DNA of 64,000 bases from Sorex araneus (lineage: Eukaryota; Chordata; Mammalia; Eulipotyphla; Soricidae): positions 362,194,517 to 362,258,516 of the forward strand of contig NC_073303.1 of the NCBI RefSeq assembly GCF_027595985.1. Reading direction: 5' to 3'. The position numbers were made by a program, and so were the translations under genes. The stretch's first letter is position 1; the number at the start of each line of letters is the position of its first letter. Under the pieces are notes generated by a model. That model did not search any database. It was given only the letters and a program-made list of their open reading frames with translations, and was not told the DNA's origin. Positions 43,543-56,859 of this stretch are shown here, one piece after another.

Positions 43543-45220
43543 CTGTAAGGCAAAACATCACTGTTAATAAATACATTCTCGGGACAAGAAAGTAGCGCAT
43601 CGATGCTGTTGAATAATGAAATTGAGATCATTTCCATAGTTTCCTAACTCCCCCACTTAAGGCTAAATGACAGTCCGAAGATGGATGGCTTCAACACATT
43701 GTCAGGCTTTCAAATAATCATTTAAAAAAAAAAAGGTTGGTTATTTTAAGTTAGATTATTCACTTGTTACAGCCTTACAGATTGTTATTACCGGCCTACT
43801 AAGTAATGCTATTCTTTATAAGATATCCGCCCAAGAATACCACTCGAATATTTTGATGACTCACTTGCATTAAAAATTTAGTGCTGTAATTTATCCAGGA
43901 AAATTTTTAAAATTATATTATATGCCCTTTGGTCCAATATCAGGGAAAGTTGCCCCACATTCCAGAACAGTTCAGTTTACCCCTTCAGAATGCAGTATGT
44001 GGAGGGGTGGGGGGGCTCCCATTTTTGATGGGATCTTTTCGAAAACATCTAAGTTTCCATGTGAGAAGCCAGAGGGACTCTGGCTTTCCCAGAGGCCCAG
44101 GCACCTTTCTGGGCAGCAGAGAGCAGCGGAAGGGTTCTGATGCCCAAAGGAGCAAGTGGGATACACGACTGCGCATCCAAATACTAACTGGTCAGGGACA
44201 GTCCGACAGCCCTGCCTTTTATCTCCTATCCTATCCCTTTCGCAGACTATTCTCCCTCCTGGTCAGCAGTGGTCTCTCGGTCATCCGTTCAAGAGAGACC
44301 CACTTGGAACACGAGCTGTGCTGAAACCGTGGATGCAGTCGGACGACTGTCTTGATCCTTAAGCCTCGTGTCTTTTCTAGGACTTGGCAATCCGTGCGAC
44401 CGCTCTATCCCCAGCCACCAGCCAAAAGAGAGCTGCAAGGGCACAATTCCTTAGGCCTCGTCTGTCCTGAACTCGGATACCCCGGGTCTATTTCACAGCA
44501 GGTACTGAAAGATATTTGTGTGAGGGTCTGAACGCGACAAATGCTGGATTCAGAATGGAGGCCGTGAGGACACTGGACCTAGCTGAAGACTACTCCACAG
44601 ACGACACTGAACATGGCTTATAAGCTCAGAACCACCCGAAGAGTCGTCTGTCTATTTGGCATCAGTGATTGTCAGGTAAGATTGGGGAGGGGTGGGGGAG
44701 AGGCGGGGGAGACCACATGCAAAGCCTGTTACATGGAGCATAAAGTTTATTGTATTTTGTTGCATTCTTGCCACACTGTGGGCTTTTCAGTCTGAGTCTG
44801 ACTTCCGGATATAAACAAGTACAGGATAATTACCCTCCAGACAAGTAAGATAAAGTAAAATCACTCAATTCGTAGCACAGTGGCAATCTGCTGCTTCCCT
44901 CTGACTTTTTCCTATGTGTAACAATTCCATCCTTCCCCAAACAAATCACATCAGCAGAACAGGTGGTTGACATACATGAAAACACTAATGATCAAAGGGG
45001 CAAAAGAGGTGGAAGTAGTAAGTGAGTATGATAAATATCCCAGGAAACCCTGCCCAGCTTCCATTATTTTTCTCCTGGGAAATAGCACATTCTCTATGCT
45101 TTGAATCTCATAGTTATAAGGAAAAAGGTAAAACCAAGGAAACCACAACCGAGTTCATTCCTACTGAAAACACTATTCCATCAGTGAACATGAGATATGC
45201 AAGTGCTTTGTACATTTTAT
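43543..45220. other. MBD2 intron 3, 5'-distal unique part
   Basis: Unique intronic DNA; nothing but chance open frames. Confidence 0.5.
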
Positions 45221-45221
45221 A

Positions 45222-45315
45222 TACACACGTGTATATATATATTGTATATATATACACACATGTATATATATATACACACATGTACACATATGCATACACA
45301 CATACATATATATGC
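45222..45315. repeat. (TA)/(CA) alternating tract
   Basis: Repeated ACACATGTATATATA-type units; alternating purine-pyrimidine over about 90 bp. Confidence 0.93.
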
Positions 45316-45319
45316 ATGG

Positions 45320-47100
45320 AATTCAAATTAAAAAATAATACTCTGCTCTTCCCGCCCTGATCTCCCGTCCCTGTTTCTCCCCTTGGCCCAAAATTGCTTG
45401 GGAGAATGCTGGTAAGACATAATCCACAGGGCCCCCTTCTAAAATGAAAGAGTGAAGTCCCATGAGGATTTGGGGCTTCACGTGGCACTTGGCACGGGGC
45501 CCCTGCAAGTGGGGGGCTGGTGCAGCTGCCTGGGGCAAGTGACGCTGGTGACAGCACAGGGATGCGCAGAGCTGGCGAGCTGGAGCGGGTAGAGCAAGGT
45601 GGGGATGACCTTCGGGAAATGCTGCGAGACCATGTGGCCCCATGAATCGCTGAAGAAGAGAAGGGCCAGAGCAGCGTCCTGGCGGGATCTTAGGAATTAC
45701 ACGCGAAGGATCTTCCCGTAAGTGCTCGTGCAGGAGCCCCCACCCCACGGAGAGCAGCGGGGAGCAGGCAGGGGGAGGAGGGGGACGCCAGGGAAGGAGG
45801 GAGAAAGGCCCGGCGCTTGGGGGAGAAGCCCAATTTGGTTCTATTTAGAGCTCAGTGAACAACACTGAAAGCTTTTAATTAAGAGTTTCTGAAACTGCAA
45901 TTTTCTTGTTATTTTTACTCAATTGATTTCTATGTTGCGCGGGGAGTAAAGCCCTGAGAAAGGCCTCCACAGCGGCCCTGAGCTGCTTCCAGAACAGGAG
46001 GGAATAGGAGGGAGGAGAGTGTCAGGAACACACAGTCCATTTCTGTTCCTAATGAATCAGAAGGGGGGCGGGCTGGGGGCTGCCGGAATCAGGGTCTGAA
46101 CCCTCAAAAGGGGCTTCAGAACTAGTTTCCAGAATAGAAGCGAGGGAGTCAGGGAACACCCGGTCCATTTCTGCTCTTCATGACTCTCGGGGGTGGGAGG
46201 AGGGCAAGAATCAGGGGTTCGAGCCCCACAGGCCTGCCGTCAGGGAGGAGTGACCCCTGAGCAAAGCTGAGAGTAGCCCCTGGGCACTGCAGGGTGCGAC
46301 ACAAATGAACGCACAGCCCTGAGCCAGCAGTCCTGGGCCGGAGCAGTGGGCCTCAGTTTCACTTCAGCGAGAGCCAGTGATGCAAAGGAGGCTGGGTGGG
46401 CAGGAGGGGCCCAGTGGCAGGGCCAGTGGCATCGAGGAGCCAAACAGGAAACCACACCCTGTGCCATCAAGGCAGCGAGCAAACATTCCCGAGTCTCTTC
46501 TCCCCGCCCCTCGTTCCCCAGCCTTTACTGGACACACCCCAAGAGGCCTGGAAGCAGATGCTTTGTCCATGCCAGTCAACTGGGATGGAGGGACGCTGGC
46601 GAGAGACGGAGCAGAAGTTTGGAAGTCATTCCTTAACCCAGCCACTGAGACTCAAGGCCCTGCAAGAAAGGTGATGACCAGCAGCTGTGACTCTGTAGGT
46701 CACGAGTGCAGAGTACCTTACAACTTGGGTCCCGGGGTTTCTCATACGTTGGTCTGGGATGTAGACGGTAACAGCGACCCTACCGGAAGATGCGAAGTCC
46801 CAAACAACCGACACGCGGCATTTCCCGTCCCAAGCCTGGAGTTAGAGAGCATCTGAGAGTCCCGATTTAGAGGAGGCTGCAACCGCCACAGGCCACAGAG
46901 CAAACGCATGCGCAAGTCTGTACCAGAGACACCACAGCTCCATGCAGAATGACCTGCGGGGTTCACCTACCTACAGTGCACAGCAACCAAAGAGAAGAAC
47001 GGTCTGCACACGCTTAAATAGAGCCTGGTCAATTCTAACAGAAAAACCCCAGAAGGAAAAACATAACGAGGTGGCGTATACAAAAACTTAAAAGTTATCT
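45320..47100. other. MBD2 intron 3, GC-rich part
   Basis: Open frames on both strands (for example minus 45323-45748) are not supported by known domains. A SINE-like remnant lies at 46210-46310 (GGGTTCGAGCCCCACAGG). Confidence 0.45.
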
Positions 47101-47104
47101 TGGG

Positions 47105-47282
47105 TTTCATAAACTGTCCTGAAAGGCGTATTGCGGAGGATAACCGGGGACACCGGTGGTGGGAAATGCACACTGCCGAAGGGACGGGTGTTGAACACAG
47201 CATGACTGAAACCCAATCATAAACAAGTTTTTGTTTGTGTATCTCACTGTGATCCAATTAAAAATAAAGACATTCAAAAAGA
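47105..47282 (+). mobile_element. shrew LINE-1-like 3' end
   Basis: GGATAACCGGGGACACCGGT, GAAATGCACACTGCCGAAGG and CACTGTGATCCAATTAAAAA with AATAAAG. Confidence 0.68.
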
Positions 47283-47284
47283 AC

Positions 47285-48325
47285 AAAATTGAACCACATG
47301 CAATTTCAATAATGAAACGAAGTCACCAAACCCTCCTGTATCTTACTTATTTCAAATGCCATTAGCTGAGCATCGGCTCCAAAGCCAGGAGACTGAAGCA
47401 GCGAATGTGAAGGCTGGCGAGCGAGACCAAGCGCCCAAGCCTCGGTTTTGAGGTTGTCAAATCTTCCCCTCTTAGAGGAGCTAGAGGCTCGGGGGAGGGC
47501 ACCCACAGGCATGGCCCAATGGGTCCCCAACACCGTGGGGGGCCAGTCAGCAAACTCTTAGCCACACTCACTCTGGAATGCCACTGGCAGAGGACCCAAG
47601 GCCCTGTGGCAGGCCGGGGAGGCCCCCTTCCAAATAAACTGAATAGATTCATCAATTTCTTTTCACTTCCGATTTCCTGAGCCATTTTACCCCTCCTTTA
47701 TTCATCTCCTACCTTCAAAAGTTCCTGTCTAACCAGATCAGCTCTACTCAGGCGCTAAATCGCACTTCCAATCTCCCCTGATCCTGCCTCCACCCTTTGC
47801 CAATGTCTTCTCTCCCATTTTCCATCCATCGCTCTCTGAAGTGACAAACACTTGCCAAAACCACACCTGAAAGTCCTTTCTATTCACACTCCTCCTCCTC
47901 CAAGCCATCTCTTCCTGCTCCTGCCGAATCCCCCTGCAATTCTTCACCTTGCATTCACTGTTCTCCTCACCGGAACTCGACTCCCGACACTAAGTTACCA
48001 CTGAGCTCACAAGGCCTCAGTACCCGCCTACGCAAACATCCCAGTTCTGAAAAGAAAAGTTCCGAAGAAAAGAAAGCCTTCCTTTCCAAACTACCTGTCT
48101 CTTGCAAAATTCTGCCTTTATGATCCTTTGGAAGGATTCTGTATATCCTATTACAACTATGCAACAAAGTGAAACTTCAATTATTGACCAAAGAATAAGA
48201 TTACGAGCACTTTCCCTAGTGAAAATGAATATTTAAAATAAGATGCCATCTACTCTTTAAAAAAAGTGTGGAGATGATGAAAGTGTAAATATTTTCTAAA
48301 ATAGAGAAAAATCCATTTTTTTCAC
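47285..48325. other. MBD2 intron 3, unique part
   Basis: No repeat recognised; C/T-rich around 47690-47960. Confidence 0.5.
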
Positions 48326-48332
48326 CAATCTG

Positions 48333-48412
48333 GGCGCTGGGGGTTTGACCTTGGACCTCAGGCAAAGCATGTGCTTATTTAGCCCCTGAGCTATCTCGCC
48401 TGCCCAATTGCA
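48333..48412 (-). mobile_element. tRNA-like SINE remnant
   Basis: In sense GGGCAGGCGAGATAGCTCAG, TAAGCACATGCTTTGCCTGA and AGGTCAAACCCCCAGCGCC; a tRNA-Ala-like head. Confidence 0.55.
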
Positions 48413-48544
48413 TCATTTTAAAGAGTTTTTCATCAGTCTATTTCTGCCATAAGCATAAAGCCACACCCAGAGCTCAAATGATTGTGGGATAAACTTGAGG
48501 CGAAACAGAGGGAGTGCAGGGTAACAGATGAATGGTTTGCAAAT

Positions 48545-48675
48545 GAAATGCTTTAGTTCTGACTCAACCATTAAACAGATGTGCTGCCTTAGGCAGGCCA
48601 CTTAATTTCACTAGTAAAACAGAAATACTAATAAACTGCCATATCTATCTCAAGAGATTACCAAAGCACTGATTT
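48545..48675 (+). mobile_element. MIR
   Basis: GTGCTGCCTTAGGCAGGCCA..CTTAATTTCACTAGTAAAAC..AGAAATACTAATAAACTGCC matches the MIR centre. Confidence 0.68.
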
Positions 48676-49361
48676 TTTTAAGAGTTCTTTGAAAATAGGA
48701 ACTTTAAACTGATTTGCTCAAAAAAAATTTTTTTTGGTTAAGAACTGACAAATTACCACCAGAGGTCTTGCTACATTTAATAAAAGCCCAAGAATCTTGT
48801 CACTTCTTTGTGGACTAAAGGAAAACCCAGAAAACAGCACTTTGTACTCACTGACTCCTGAGACACTAAAAGTGTAAGGCACTGGATTAGAGGGGACCCA
48901 CACTTCCGCCCAGAGGGAATCCTGCTGTTTAAAACCAGGCCCTTATTGCGTCAGGGCTGTCTAATTCTGATCAGCAAAACCAGCTTAACTTTACCATGGC
49001 TGTGAATATCCCAGTTCCTTCTCTTGTCTAAGGAGTCAAAGAAGAAAGGGTTCCAAAGGACAAGAAAATTATTACATAAATCAAAAGAAAAGCTGATTCA
49101 CCAGGCGGTGTAGAACACAACAAGATCTTACTCAGGCGAAAAGATAAGCACTGGAGCTAAAGAGGGTGCAAAAATGAAGCGAGAGGCAAACTCCATCCTG
49201 TTGAGGATGGTGGAACCCAGACACCTGTGAGAGCTGCTAACCTAAATGTTGTCAAGAATACTCTGCACAGCTGGGCATGCCGTATCTGCCAAACGCCCAC
49301 CAAGATACCACTGCCCTCGGCTGATCACAGAATGCACACTCATTCGTGACAACTACAGCTT

Positions 49362-49546
49362 TTTGTTTTTTGTTTTTTTGCTTTTTGGGTCACACCTGGA
49401 GATGCACAGGGGTTACTCCTGGCTCATGCACTCAGGAATTACTCCTGGCAATGCTCGGGGGACCATATGGGCTGCTGGGAAAGGGACCCAGGTCAGCCGC
49501 ATGCAGGGCAAACACCCTCCCCGCTGTGCTATCGCTCCAGCCCCAA
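49362..49546 (-). mobile_element. SOR-type SINE
   Basis: TTTGCTTTTTGGGTCACACC through TGTGCTATCGCTCCAGCCCC; complete and little diverged. Confidence 0.95.
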
Positions 49547-49914
49547 TGACAGCTTTTTATGTGCTCGTTTCACCAACTTTTCAGCTATCAAAAGAATTTT
49601 CTTATCAATACACAGCCCATGGAGGGATTAAGGTCTGTTCCTTCTCTGCTCTTTAGTCATGGTTTCTCACACTGAGTATTATTTGTTCAATGCCTGCCTT
49701 CTTTATTAAGTTTTTTAAAAGTTTTGTGAGGCCAGCATGCATGTGTGACTTCTGTGCTTACATAGCACCTATCATGTAATCAACATTATATACTTTAAAA
49801 GTTCATGATGTCAAGCCCCTCTCGACTACAGCAACACTGACAGCACCACCTCGGATAGAAAGGTATCATTAATTTAACGGAAGAGAGACCACTCAGAAAG
49901 TCTTTCTTGAGCAG

Positions 49915-50090
49915 CTGTAGAGATTAGTGTAGAGGTACAGCTGAGACGGGTTCAATCCCCAGCACCACGGGGCCTGAGCACAGCATTCACAGGTTATCAT
50001 GGAACCATCAGCCCAGCTGGCTAAGACTTCCTGGAAAGTGCCCCTACACCCCCTGAGGTCCAATGGGGAACCTACAGCCCCCCCAAAAAA
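49915..50090 (+). mobile_element. SINE, strongly diverged
   Basis: GACGGGTTCAATCCCCAGCACC and GGGCCTGAGCAC; the rest is weak. Confidence 0.5.
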
Positions 50091-50599
50091 AATAATCAGT
50101 TATTCATTTTATTCAAGAAATTTAAAACAGCTCAAAAAAGCTAAAAGTTGCAATTGCAAGCATATGTGAGAACTAAAAAAACCAAGTTCCCAATATTACC
50201 ATAAGATTAACTCAAAATAAAAGGGTCAAATCATACAAAGATAACAATTTATAATGAGCTTCTAGGAAATAAATGCTATCAGTGATTTTATGATAAAACT
50301 GCAGAATGGATTTCTAAGGGGAAAGGTACAAGAATAGACAGAATTCAAAACTAAAAAAAGCTCTAGACAATATTTTATTCTGTCTTTCATTATATGTGAC
50401 TAATATGAGTGAGAATCTAACACTTAATAATTGAAATATTAAGAAGTCCAAGAAATGCAGATTCCTAGATTCATATTCTCTCAAAACTAATATAAGAAAA
50501 AATAGGAAATAGGAATATTCATCCATGCATCTATTAAATAAATTGAATCTGTTATTTCAAGCTTTTCAATAAAAAGTAATATAGTCTCAGATGATTTCA

Positions 50600-52690
50600 C
50601 AATTAATTCTTGCCAATGCCTATCAAGGTACCAAACATACAAATTCTGTTTTAGGAAATATTAAAAGAGGAATAATCTTCCACATTATTTTACAGCATCA
50701 ACAAAACCCAATACTAAAATTAGAGAAGATTACAAGAAAAACCAATCTCTCTCGTGAATAAAAACATGCAAACCCCTCCCCCCGAAATGATAATAACAAG
50801 TCTACAGAGAGCAAATCTAAACAGAGATGAAATGTAATACCTCCTAAGACTGGCCTTAATCCAGAAATTCAAGTTTTGTTTAACACTTTTAAAATAAGCA
50901 ATGTAATCCACCACATAGATCAGTATAATTCGACTATATGAGATTTTAAAAAATCACTTAACTTGTAGAGAAAAAAATTCGTCAAATTCAAAATCCATTC
51001 ATGAAAAAATAAACTAAAGTAAACTCTCAGTAAACTAAAAGAAAAATTTTATCTTCTGTTGCTTGTTTTATTTTTTACGTGGTGTTAGAGCTTACTCATG
51101 GTGGTGCTCAGAGGACATATGGGGTACTGAGGACGAATCCAGATCAGCCGTGCGCAAGGCAAAGCTGTACTATTGCTCTGGCCCTAAGAAGTGAATCTTC
51201 TTCACCTGAAAAAGGATTACTTATCAAAAAACTACAAAAAGCATCACATTTAAAAGTGAAACATTAGAAAAGCCCTTGGTGTCATTCATTAATAACACAA
51301 AGATATCTTTTATCAGTTATATTCAACCACAGTCAAAGTTCTAGCCAGTCAAAAAAGACAAAAGGGGTGTTTAAAAGAAAAATCAAAGTCTTGGGGAATG
51401 AGCAAGTAAGAAAAGTGTCTCACTTGCTGATAACTTGCTTATTCTCATATAAAGTCCAACAGACTATTAACAGTAAATTAAGGAAACTTTTTAGTATATT
51501 GATAATTATTAATATTATAATATATATGTTAACTATTAAATATATATCATATATTAACTAAAGCATTATTTAATTGATTAAAAATAAACTTCTTCCTATA
51601 TACTAACAAGAGACAAGTAGAAAATAAAAATATTTTTAATATCACATAAAATAGCATCAAAAAGTATGAAATACCAATAAACCAGTTAAAGATGTGTAAG
51701 ATTTGTAGACTGAAAACTGTAAAATCTCAATGGAGTAACATTAAATATCTATAACTTATAAAACTTAACAATAAAAAAATTTTTAATTATACCCAAAATT
51801 GATCTACAGTTTTAAATCCTAAGAGGTTTTAAAGACTTTGTAAGCTGAGTTTAAAATTTATGTGAAAACAAAAATGGCCTAGACTAACCAAGATCATCTT
51901 GAACCAAGAAAAATAAAGCTGGAAATCATACATTACCAGCTAACAAGAGCCGTATGAAGCAATAGCAATTTAAGACACGGTAGTATTGGCAAACAATAGA
52001 AAACAGACCAATGACCAAACAGTGGTGCCGCAACAGATACAGAGGGAAAGAGAGACCAAAGGAAAGAAAGGGGAGTTCAAACACAGACTTTCACCCTCTC
52101 ACATTTCATTGGTCACAGAGCACAGACAATGCGGAGCAAGGCCACAAGGATGGCAAACAGTGCTCGGTCAACTGAATATCCTTGGGAGTGAAAATTATTT
52201 CACCTGGTATCACATACCAAAGGCAATTCCACATGGATTATCTCAATGCAAAAGGAAAGCAAAGTTTTCAGAAGGTGGCTTAGGGAAATAGACCCATAAC
52301 CCTGGCTTAAGCAAATATTTCCTTAAGTGTCACAAACATACGAAAAAACAAACTGGCAAATTATGTTCTTTACTTTTTGCAAATAGTTAAGTATTACAAC
52401 CAGAAAAACAAAAACGTAACTATATAGCTCAAGCTCACTTTCAAATTCAATTAACTGAAAATATGGCACAACCACACGGGAGCCTAAAAGCAGAGAGAAC
52501 TATGTGTACACCTGCCATTGCAGGAAGTGAAAAAGAATGTTTAAAATTAGCACTTATGTAAACAGAACAATAAACATATCATTTAGAAATACAGAGGGAA
52601 TTATAAAAGGTATCACCAGAATGAAAACAAATCCTTCTGGAAATAGGCCTAGAAGACCCAAAACGTAGAAACCTACTCATTTTTAAAAGA
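50600..52690 (+). mobile_element. old LINE-1 ORF2 fragment
   Basis: Words in the order of L1 ORF2 reverse transcriptase and downstream sequence: TACAAGAAAAACCAATCTCT, GAATAAAAACATGCAAA, GCAATGTAATCCACCA, AAAGTTCTAGCCAGTC, ACTGAAAACTGTAAAATCTC, AGAAAAATAAAGCTGGAAAT and AGACCAATGACC. Many stops and indels: a dead 5'- and 3'-truncated copy in the opposite orientation to MBD2. A SINE splits it at 51067-51187. Confidence 0.72.
51067..51187 (-). mobile_element. SINE inserted in the LINE-1
   Basis: CTTACTCATGGTGGTGCTCAG, ACATATGGGGTACTGAGGAC and GTACTATTGCTCTGGCCC; 3'-truncated and partly deleted. Confidence 0.82.
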
Positions 52691-52704
52691 CCCAGAACAG
52701 AACT

Positions 52705-52865
52705 CAAAGGGGCTAGCGAGACAGCACTGGCTTACTGCAGCCGCAGTCATCGTCTGCGACCTTGGTTCAAATCCCTGGTACCACGTATGGGGACCTAGCA
52801 GGGTCAGGGGTCACTCCTGAGCACAGAGTCCTTGAGCACTGCTGGGTGTGGCCCCAAACCCAAAA
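52705..52865 (+). mobile_element. SINE
   Basis: GGGGCTAGCGAGACAGCAC, TTGGTTCAAATCCCTGGTACC and GAGCACTGCTGGGTGTGGCCCC. Confidence 0.8.
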
Positions 52866-52884
52866 AGGAAAAGACAGAACTTCT

Positions 52885-53080
52885 ACGAGCCCTAGGGATA
52901 GTAGAGACTAAGAAGCTTGCTGCAGACCCCAATTCAATCCCCAGCACCACGTAAGGTTCCCCCAGCAGTCGGCAGAGATCCCTGAACAGAGCAGGAGTGA
53001 GCCCAAGCACAGAACCAGCAATAATCCTCGAGCAAAGTCAGGTGTGTCCCAAACTTCAAAAAAAAAAAAAAACAAAAAAC
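52885..53080 (+). mobile_element. SINE, tandem neighbour
   Basis: AGCCCTAGGGATAGTAGAG, CCCAATTCAATCCCCAGCACC and AGTCAGGTGTGTCCC, then poly(A). Confidence 0.72.
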
Positions 53081-53289
53081 CATATACTGAGCCATCCATG
53101 AATATTTTCATATTCTAGTCAATGGTCTCATTCTCCTAATACCTAAATTCTAAGACTCTCCCCAATCACTGTTGCTTGGTCAATAATTTTGTCAACTATT
53201 TTATAACTAGTATAAAACAAAGCTTATCATTCATACCCCAAATTTACTATGATTTCTTCCATGATCGGCTACTTTTAAATCAAGCTTCA

Positions 53290-53300
53290 TCACACACACA

Positions 53301-53341
<41 letters not shown>
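53290..53341. repeat. (CA)n microsatellite
   Basis: About 26 units with one AAAC interruption. Confidence 0.98.
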
Positions 53342-53342
<1 letters not shown>

Positions 53343-53454
53343 AGATTATTTAGAATTTCCTCCCATATTTCTCTGCTTTTGAAGAACATATATTCTCTAA
53401 CCTTTGTTTTTTGTCGTGCACGTCCCATACTATGCTTTATTACATATACACTCG

Positions 53455-53549
53455 TTTCTCTCTCTCCTTATGATACTAGAACAGCGCTGAGAAATGTACT
53501 TATTTCTCTCTCTCCCAATGATACCAGAACAGTGATGGGAAATGTTTTC
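53455..53549. repeat. 48-bp tandem duplication
   Basis: TTTCTCTCTCTCCTTATGAT.. and TTTCTCTCTCTCCCAATGAT.. are adjacent units, each continuing AC(T/C)AGAACAG..GAAATGT. Confidence 0.88.
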
Positions 53550-53784
53550 TGCCCAGGGCCATTTGCTATTTCTAGTATCATTCTCAGGCCTGACCATAAG
53601 AGCAGCCAGGCCGCAAGTCTGCCCGTCTGGAGCAGGGCGACCCACATGATTTCCTGGGCGATCCCCCAGGCTAGAGGCGCTCCACCCCTGCCTCTGAAAG
53701 GGCCAGAACAACATGGGCTTGGTTTGTCCGGACAGCAGTATGGTCCCTGTTCAGGAAACTGCCCCTGGGGCACAAGGGCATGAG

Positions 53785-53940
53785 CACATTTTTTGTGTAC
53801 AGGAGACCTGGGTCCAATATGCTGGTACCATACGATGGCTCCCCCCCCCCCCCCGCCCAAGCACTACTGGACAGGACGCCCAAGCACCAAGGCGAGGGTA
53901 GCACCAAGAACTGCCGGGTATGGTCCCAAAAGAGAAAAAA
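53785..53940 (+). mobile_element. SINE with C-run
   Basis: GAGACCTGGGTCCAATATGC, poly(C) at 53839-53854, and CTGCCGGGTATGGTCCC. Confidence 0.65.
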
Positions 53941-54615
53941 GACAGAAAACGAAGAAGGAAAAATGAAGTGGGACTCAAGTCCAGACCTGAGGGGAAAGTA
54001 ATAGGAAGCTGCCAATCAAAGCGCCCAAGAGAGACAGCATGAAGTGTGGTCACAGCACGAAAGGGCAGTGGCCGGGAGAGGATCTAGCCCACAGTGATAA
54101 ACCTGCAGAAAGGGACACAGGCTTCAAGTACAGAAGAGAGGCATGCAAGATAAACAAAAGTCAACTGTGGAGGAGTTGGAAAATCATGTTTAGGTGTAAT
54201 GAATTTACCCTAAAAATGAACAGGGAGTGTTTTCGTGAGAATAATGCTTTTAGATCTTCCTGTCAGAGTCCTTGGGATGCAAGATGAAGAACGGACTGAG
54301 GAGAAAACAGCAAGAAGCAGAGAGCTGACGTCCTTGGTCTAGAAGGCGTGTGAATGAGCAGGAGGGAGTGCCAGGGGACCCGTCCCATTACACATTTCAG
54401 TGAAAGCTGGGATGTCACTGGTGACGGGGCGGTGATCCTGGCTTAAGGAGCCAGGTGTGAGCAGTCCTTCCACAGAGCTAGGGCTGCTGTAAGAAAGGGG
54501 AGGTCTGATGAGGCAACTGACGAACTCCAGGGGCTGGCGAGATGTCCAAGTTCAACTGTCTGTAGGTAGACTGGTACAGACAACTGAATCTGTGCAGAAA
54601 GGTGCAAATACGGAG

Positions 54616-54778
54616 ACTGGAGAGACAGCACAGGGGATAAAGTGCTTGCCAGGCATGCCCTGGCTGGAAGCCCAGCACTGCATACGAACCCTGAGTACCG
54701 CCTGGAGTGATCCCCGAGCACAGAGCCAGGATTAAGCCCTGAATATAGCCAGGGGTGCCCAACCCCGGCCCCCCACCA
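54616..54778 (+). mobile_element. SINE
   Basis: GACTGGAGAGACAGCACAGG, GGAAGCCCAGCACTGC and GAATATAGCCAGGGGTGCCC. Confidence 0.8.
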
Positions 54779-54957
54779 CCACAAAGAAAGATGTAAATTC
54801 GGATATTGCTAACAATATAGTCCTGAAGTCAGACAAATGAAAGAAATCATCCACAGAGGGATTATATACAAAGGAAAATTAACACTCCCTGAGAAAAACC
54901 GAAGTTTAAAAGACTGTTAGAGAAAGCTGAGTCTAAGAGTAAAAAAGAAACAAAACA

Positions 54958-54960
54958 AAA

Positions 54961-55053
<93 letters not shown>

Positions 55054-55215
55054 GAGGGAGGGAGGGAGGGAGGGAGGGAGGGAGGGAGGGAGGGAGGGAG
55101 GGAGGGAGGGAAGGAGGGAGGAAGAGAGGAAGGGAGGAAGGAAGGAAAAGGGAAGGAGGGTGGGAGGGAGGGAAAGAGAGAGGGAGGAAGAAAGGGAAAA
55201 AGAAAAATAAGAAGG
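54958..55215. repeat. (GAAA)n-(GGAG)n polypurine array
   Basis: GAAA to about 55052, GGAG to about 55110, then degenerate GGAA/GGGA to 55215. The long Ser/Phe/Leu/Pro frames here are artefacts of the array. Confidence 0.98.
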
Positions 55216-55559
55216 CAGTGATTGTCACAAAATCCAATGACGCTGCAGAAATCAAGGCAAGTCACGGAGGCTAATGCTGAAAGCAGCACCAGCATTTAAG
55301 GACTGGAACGCGTCCTCCCAATTAAACAAGGATCACCAGCAATCTTGATAAAAATTCTGTGTCACAGAGGGAACAAAATCTGTATTTCAGAATGTAAATA
55401 TTGAGTAGGAGACAGAGCGGAAAGGCACACAACTCTTAGAACAAATCTAAGGGGAAAGAAAGAGAACAAATCCTAGAACAGAATACATAGTAAAGTGACT
55501 TTTTAAAAAATGATAGAGAAGATCCGAACATATTTAAATTCTTTCCCCCCTCTTTTTTT

Positions 55560-55700
55560 TTTATATTTCAGGGCCACACCCAGCTACTCCAGGGTCACTC
55601 CTGGTGAGGCTTAAAGAACCACATGGGATCTGGGGATCAAACCCAGTTTGGCCCCATGTAGGGCAAGCACCCTACCTGCTGTATTATCTTTTGACACCCT
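55560..55700 (-). mobile_element. SINE
   Basis: GGGCCACACCCAGCTACTCC, GATCAAACCCAGTTTGGCC and CTGTATTATCTTTTGACACC. Confidence 0.8.
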
Positions 55701-55984
55701 ATATTTAAACTCTTTTTAAGAAAGAAGTTGAAAATACAAGCACTTGACATGAACCATGAGTAAGGCCTCTGAGAAGACAGGAAGAAACTGCATTTGGGGA
55801 GCACAGATCTGGAATTATCTTTAGGCCAACTGGAAACATGTCCAAATTCATCAAATTCAGTTTAAAGAGGTGATGACAAAAAAAAAAAAAAAAGCTTTGC
55901 ACTCTTGTTCTAAATCCTCTAATCAATTGTCATTTGCAATATTAAACACAAATCCTTTTATCTCTTCATCTTCACAAGAATTCA

Positions 55985-56290
55985 AATAAATGCAAGTTGA
56001 AGATAAAAAAATTATTAAAATTACTAAAAGAGAATGTAGCATATACAAGATAAAAGGAAACTAGAATATACACAATTTAGCAATATCTTTACCCTCAGCA
56101 TAATAACTTAGAAATTAATTTGCTAGTATGTATCAAAAACAAATATTTCCATCAACCAGAGTCTTAGGAATCTAGCCCAAGGAAACATTATAAAATATTT
56201 AGGAAAGGAACATATATGCTTGAGAATACTCACTGGAGTACTTGCTATAGTAGTGAAAAACTGGAGATAAGAGTGAAGTGGCGAAGTCAG
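55985..56290 (+). mobile_element. LINE-1 3' ORF2 fragment
   Basis: GGAATCTAGCCCAAGGAAAC, ATATGCTTGAGAATACTCAC and GTAGTGAAAAACTGGAGATA follow the L1 stretch just before the 3' UTR. Confidence 0.6.
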
Positions 56291-56859
56291 TTTTAGAGCA
56301 CAACAGATTAATAGCGACAGAATTTATTTTCTAAACCCCATTCAATTTGCATGACCCGCATTTTCCAAGGATCTCCCCAAACTTCACGGCCACAGTGAGC
56401 TCTTTTTTTTCTTAGACACATTGTTTTTGTCTATACCACATATTTAGTTCTTTATACATGGCATCTAACCAGCATCACACCATTAAGTCATACAGGAAAA
56501 CATGTCATCTATTTCCTGTGCCAGGCAGCCAATTTTTTCTATCTAGAGGAAAGGAACATTGTGTCCTTCATGGCACTCTTTGCTTTAGCTAATTTATTTC
56601 TTAATCCCCAAGACATTATAATGAGACCGTACTAGAAATAACTGTCCGAAGTTAGGAAAAGGCAAATGTTGCTAAAGTGGTGGGAATAAACAGTCATGCT
56701 CTGGGACAAATGAACAGTGAAATACTTTGCAAACTTTTCACACGCAGTATCTTCAAAGTACATGTAGTTTTTAATCTTATCATTAACCTGGTAGGGTTTT
56801 TCCTAACCTGCTTTTAAAGTCACATTCTTGGTATTAACAGAGCAAAAAAAAAAAAAAAA

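Noticed and set aside
45323..45748. 141-codon minus-strand open frame considered as an extra MBD2 exon or a processed pseudogene
   Set aside because: No match to MBD2, no poly(A) or target repeats, and GC-rich DNA readily gives such frames.
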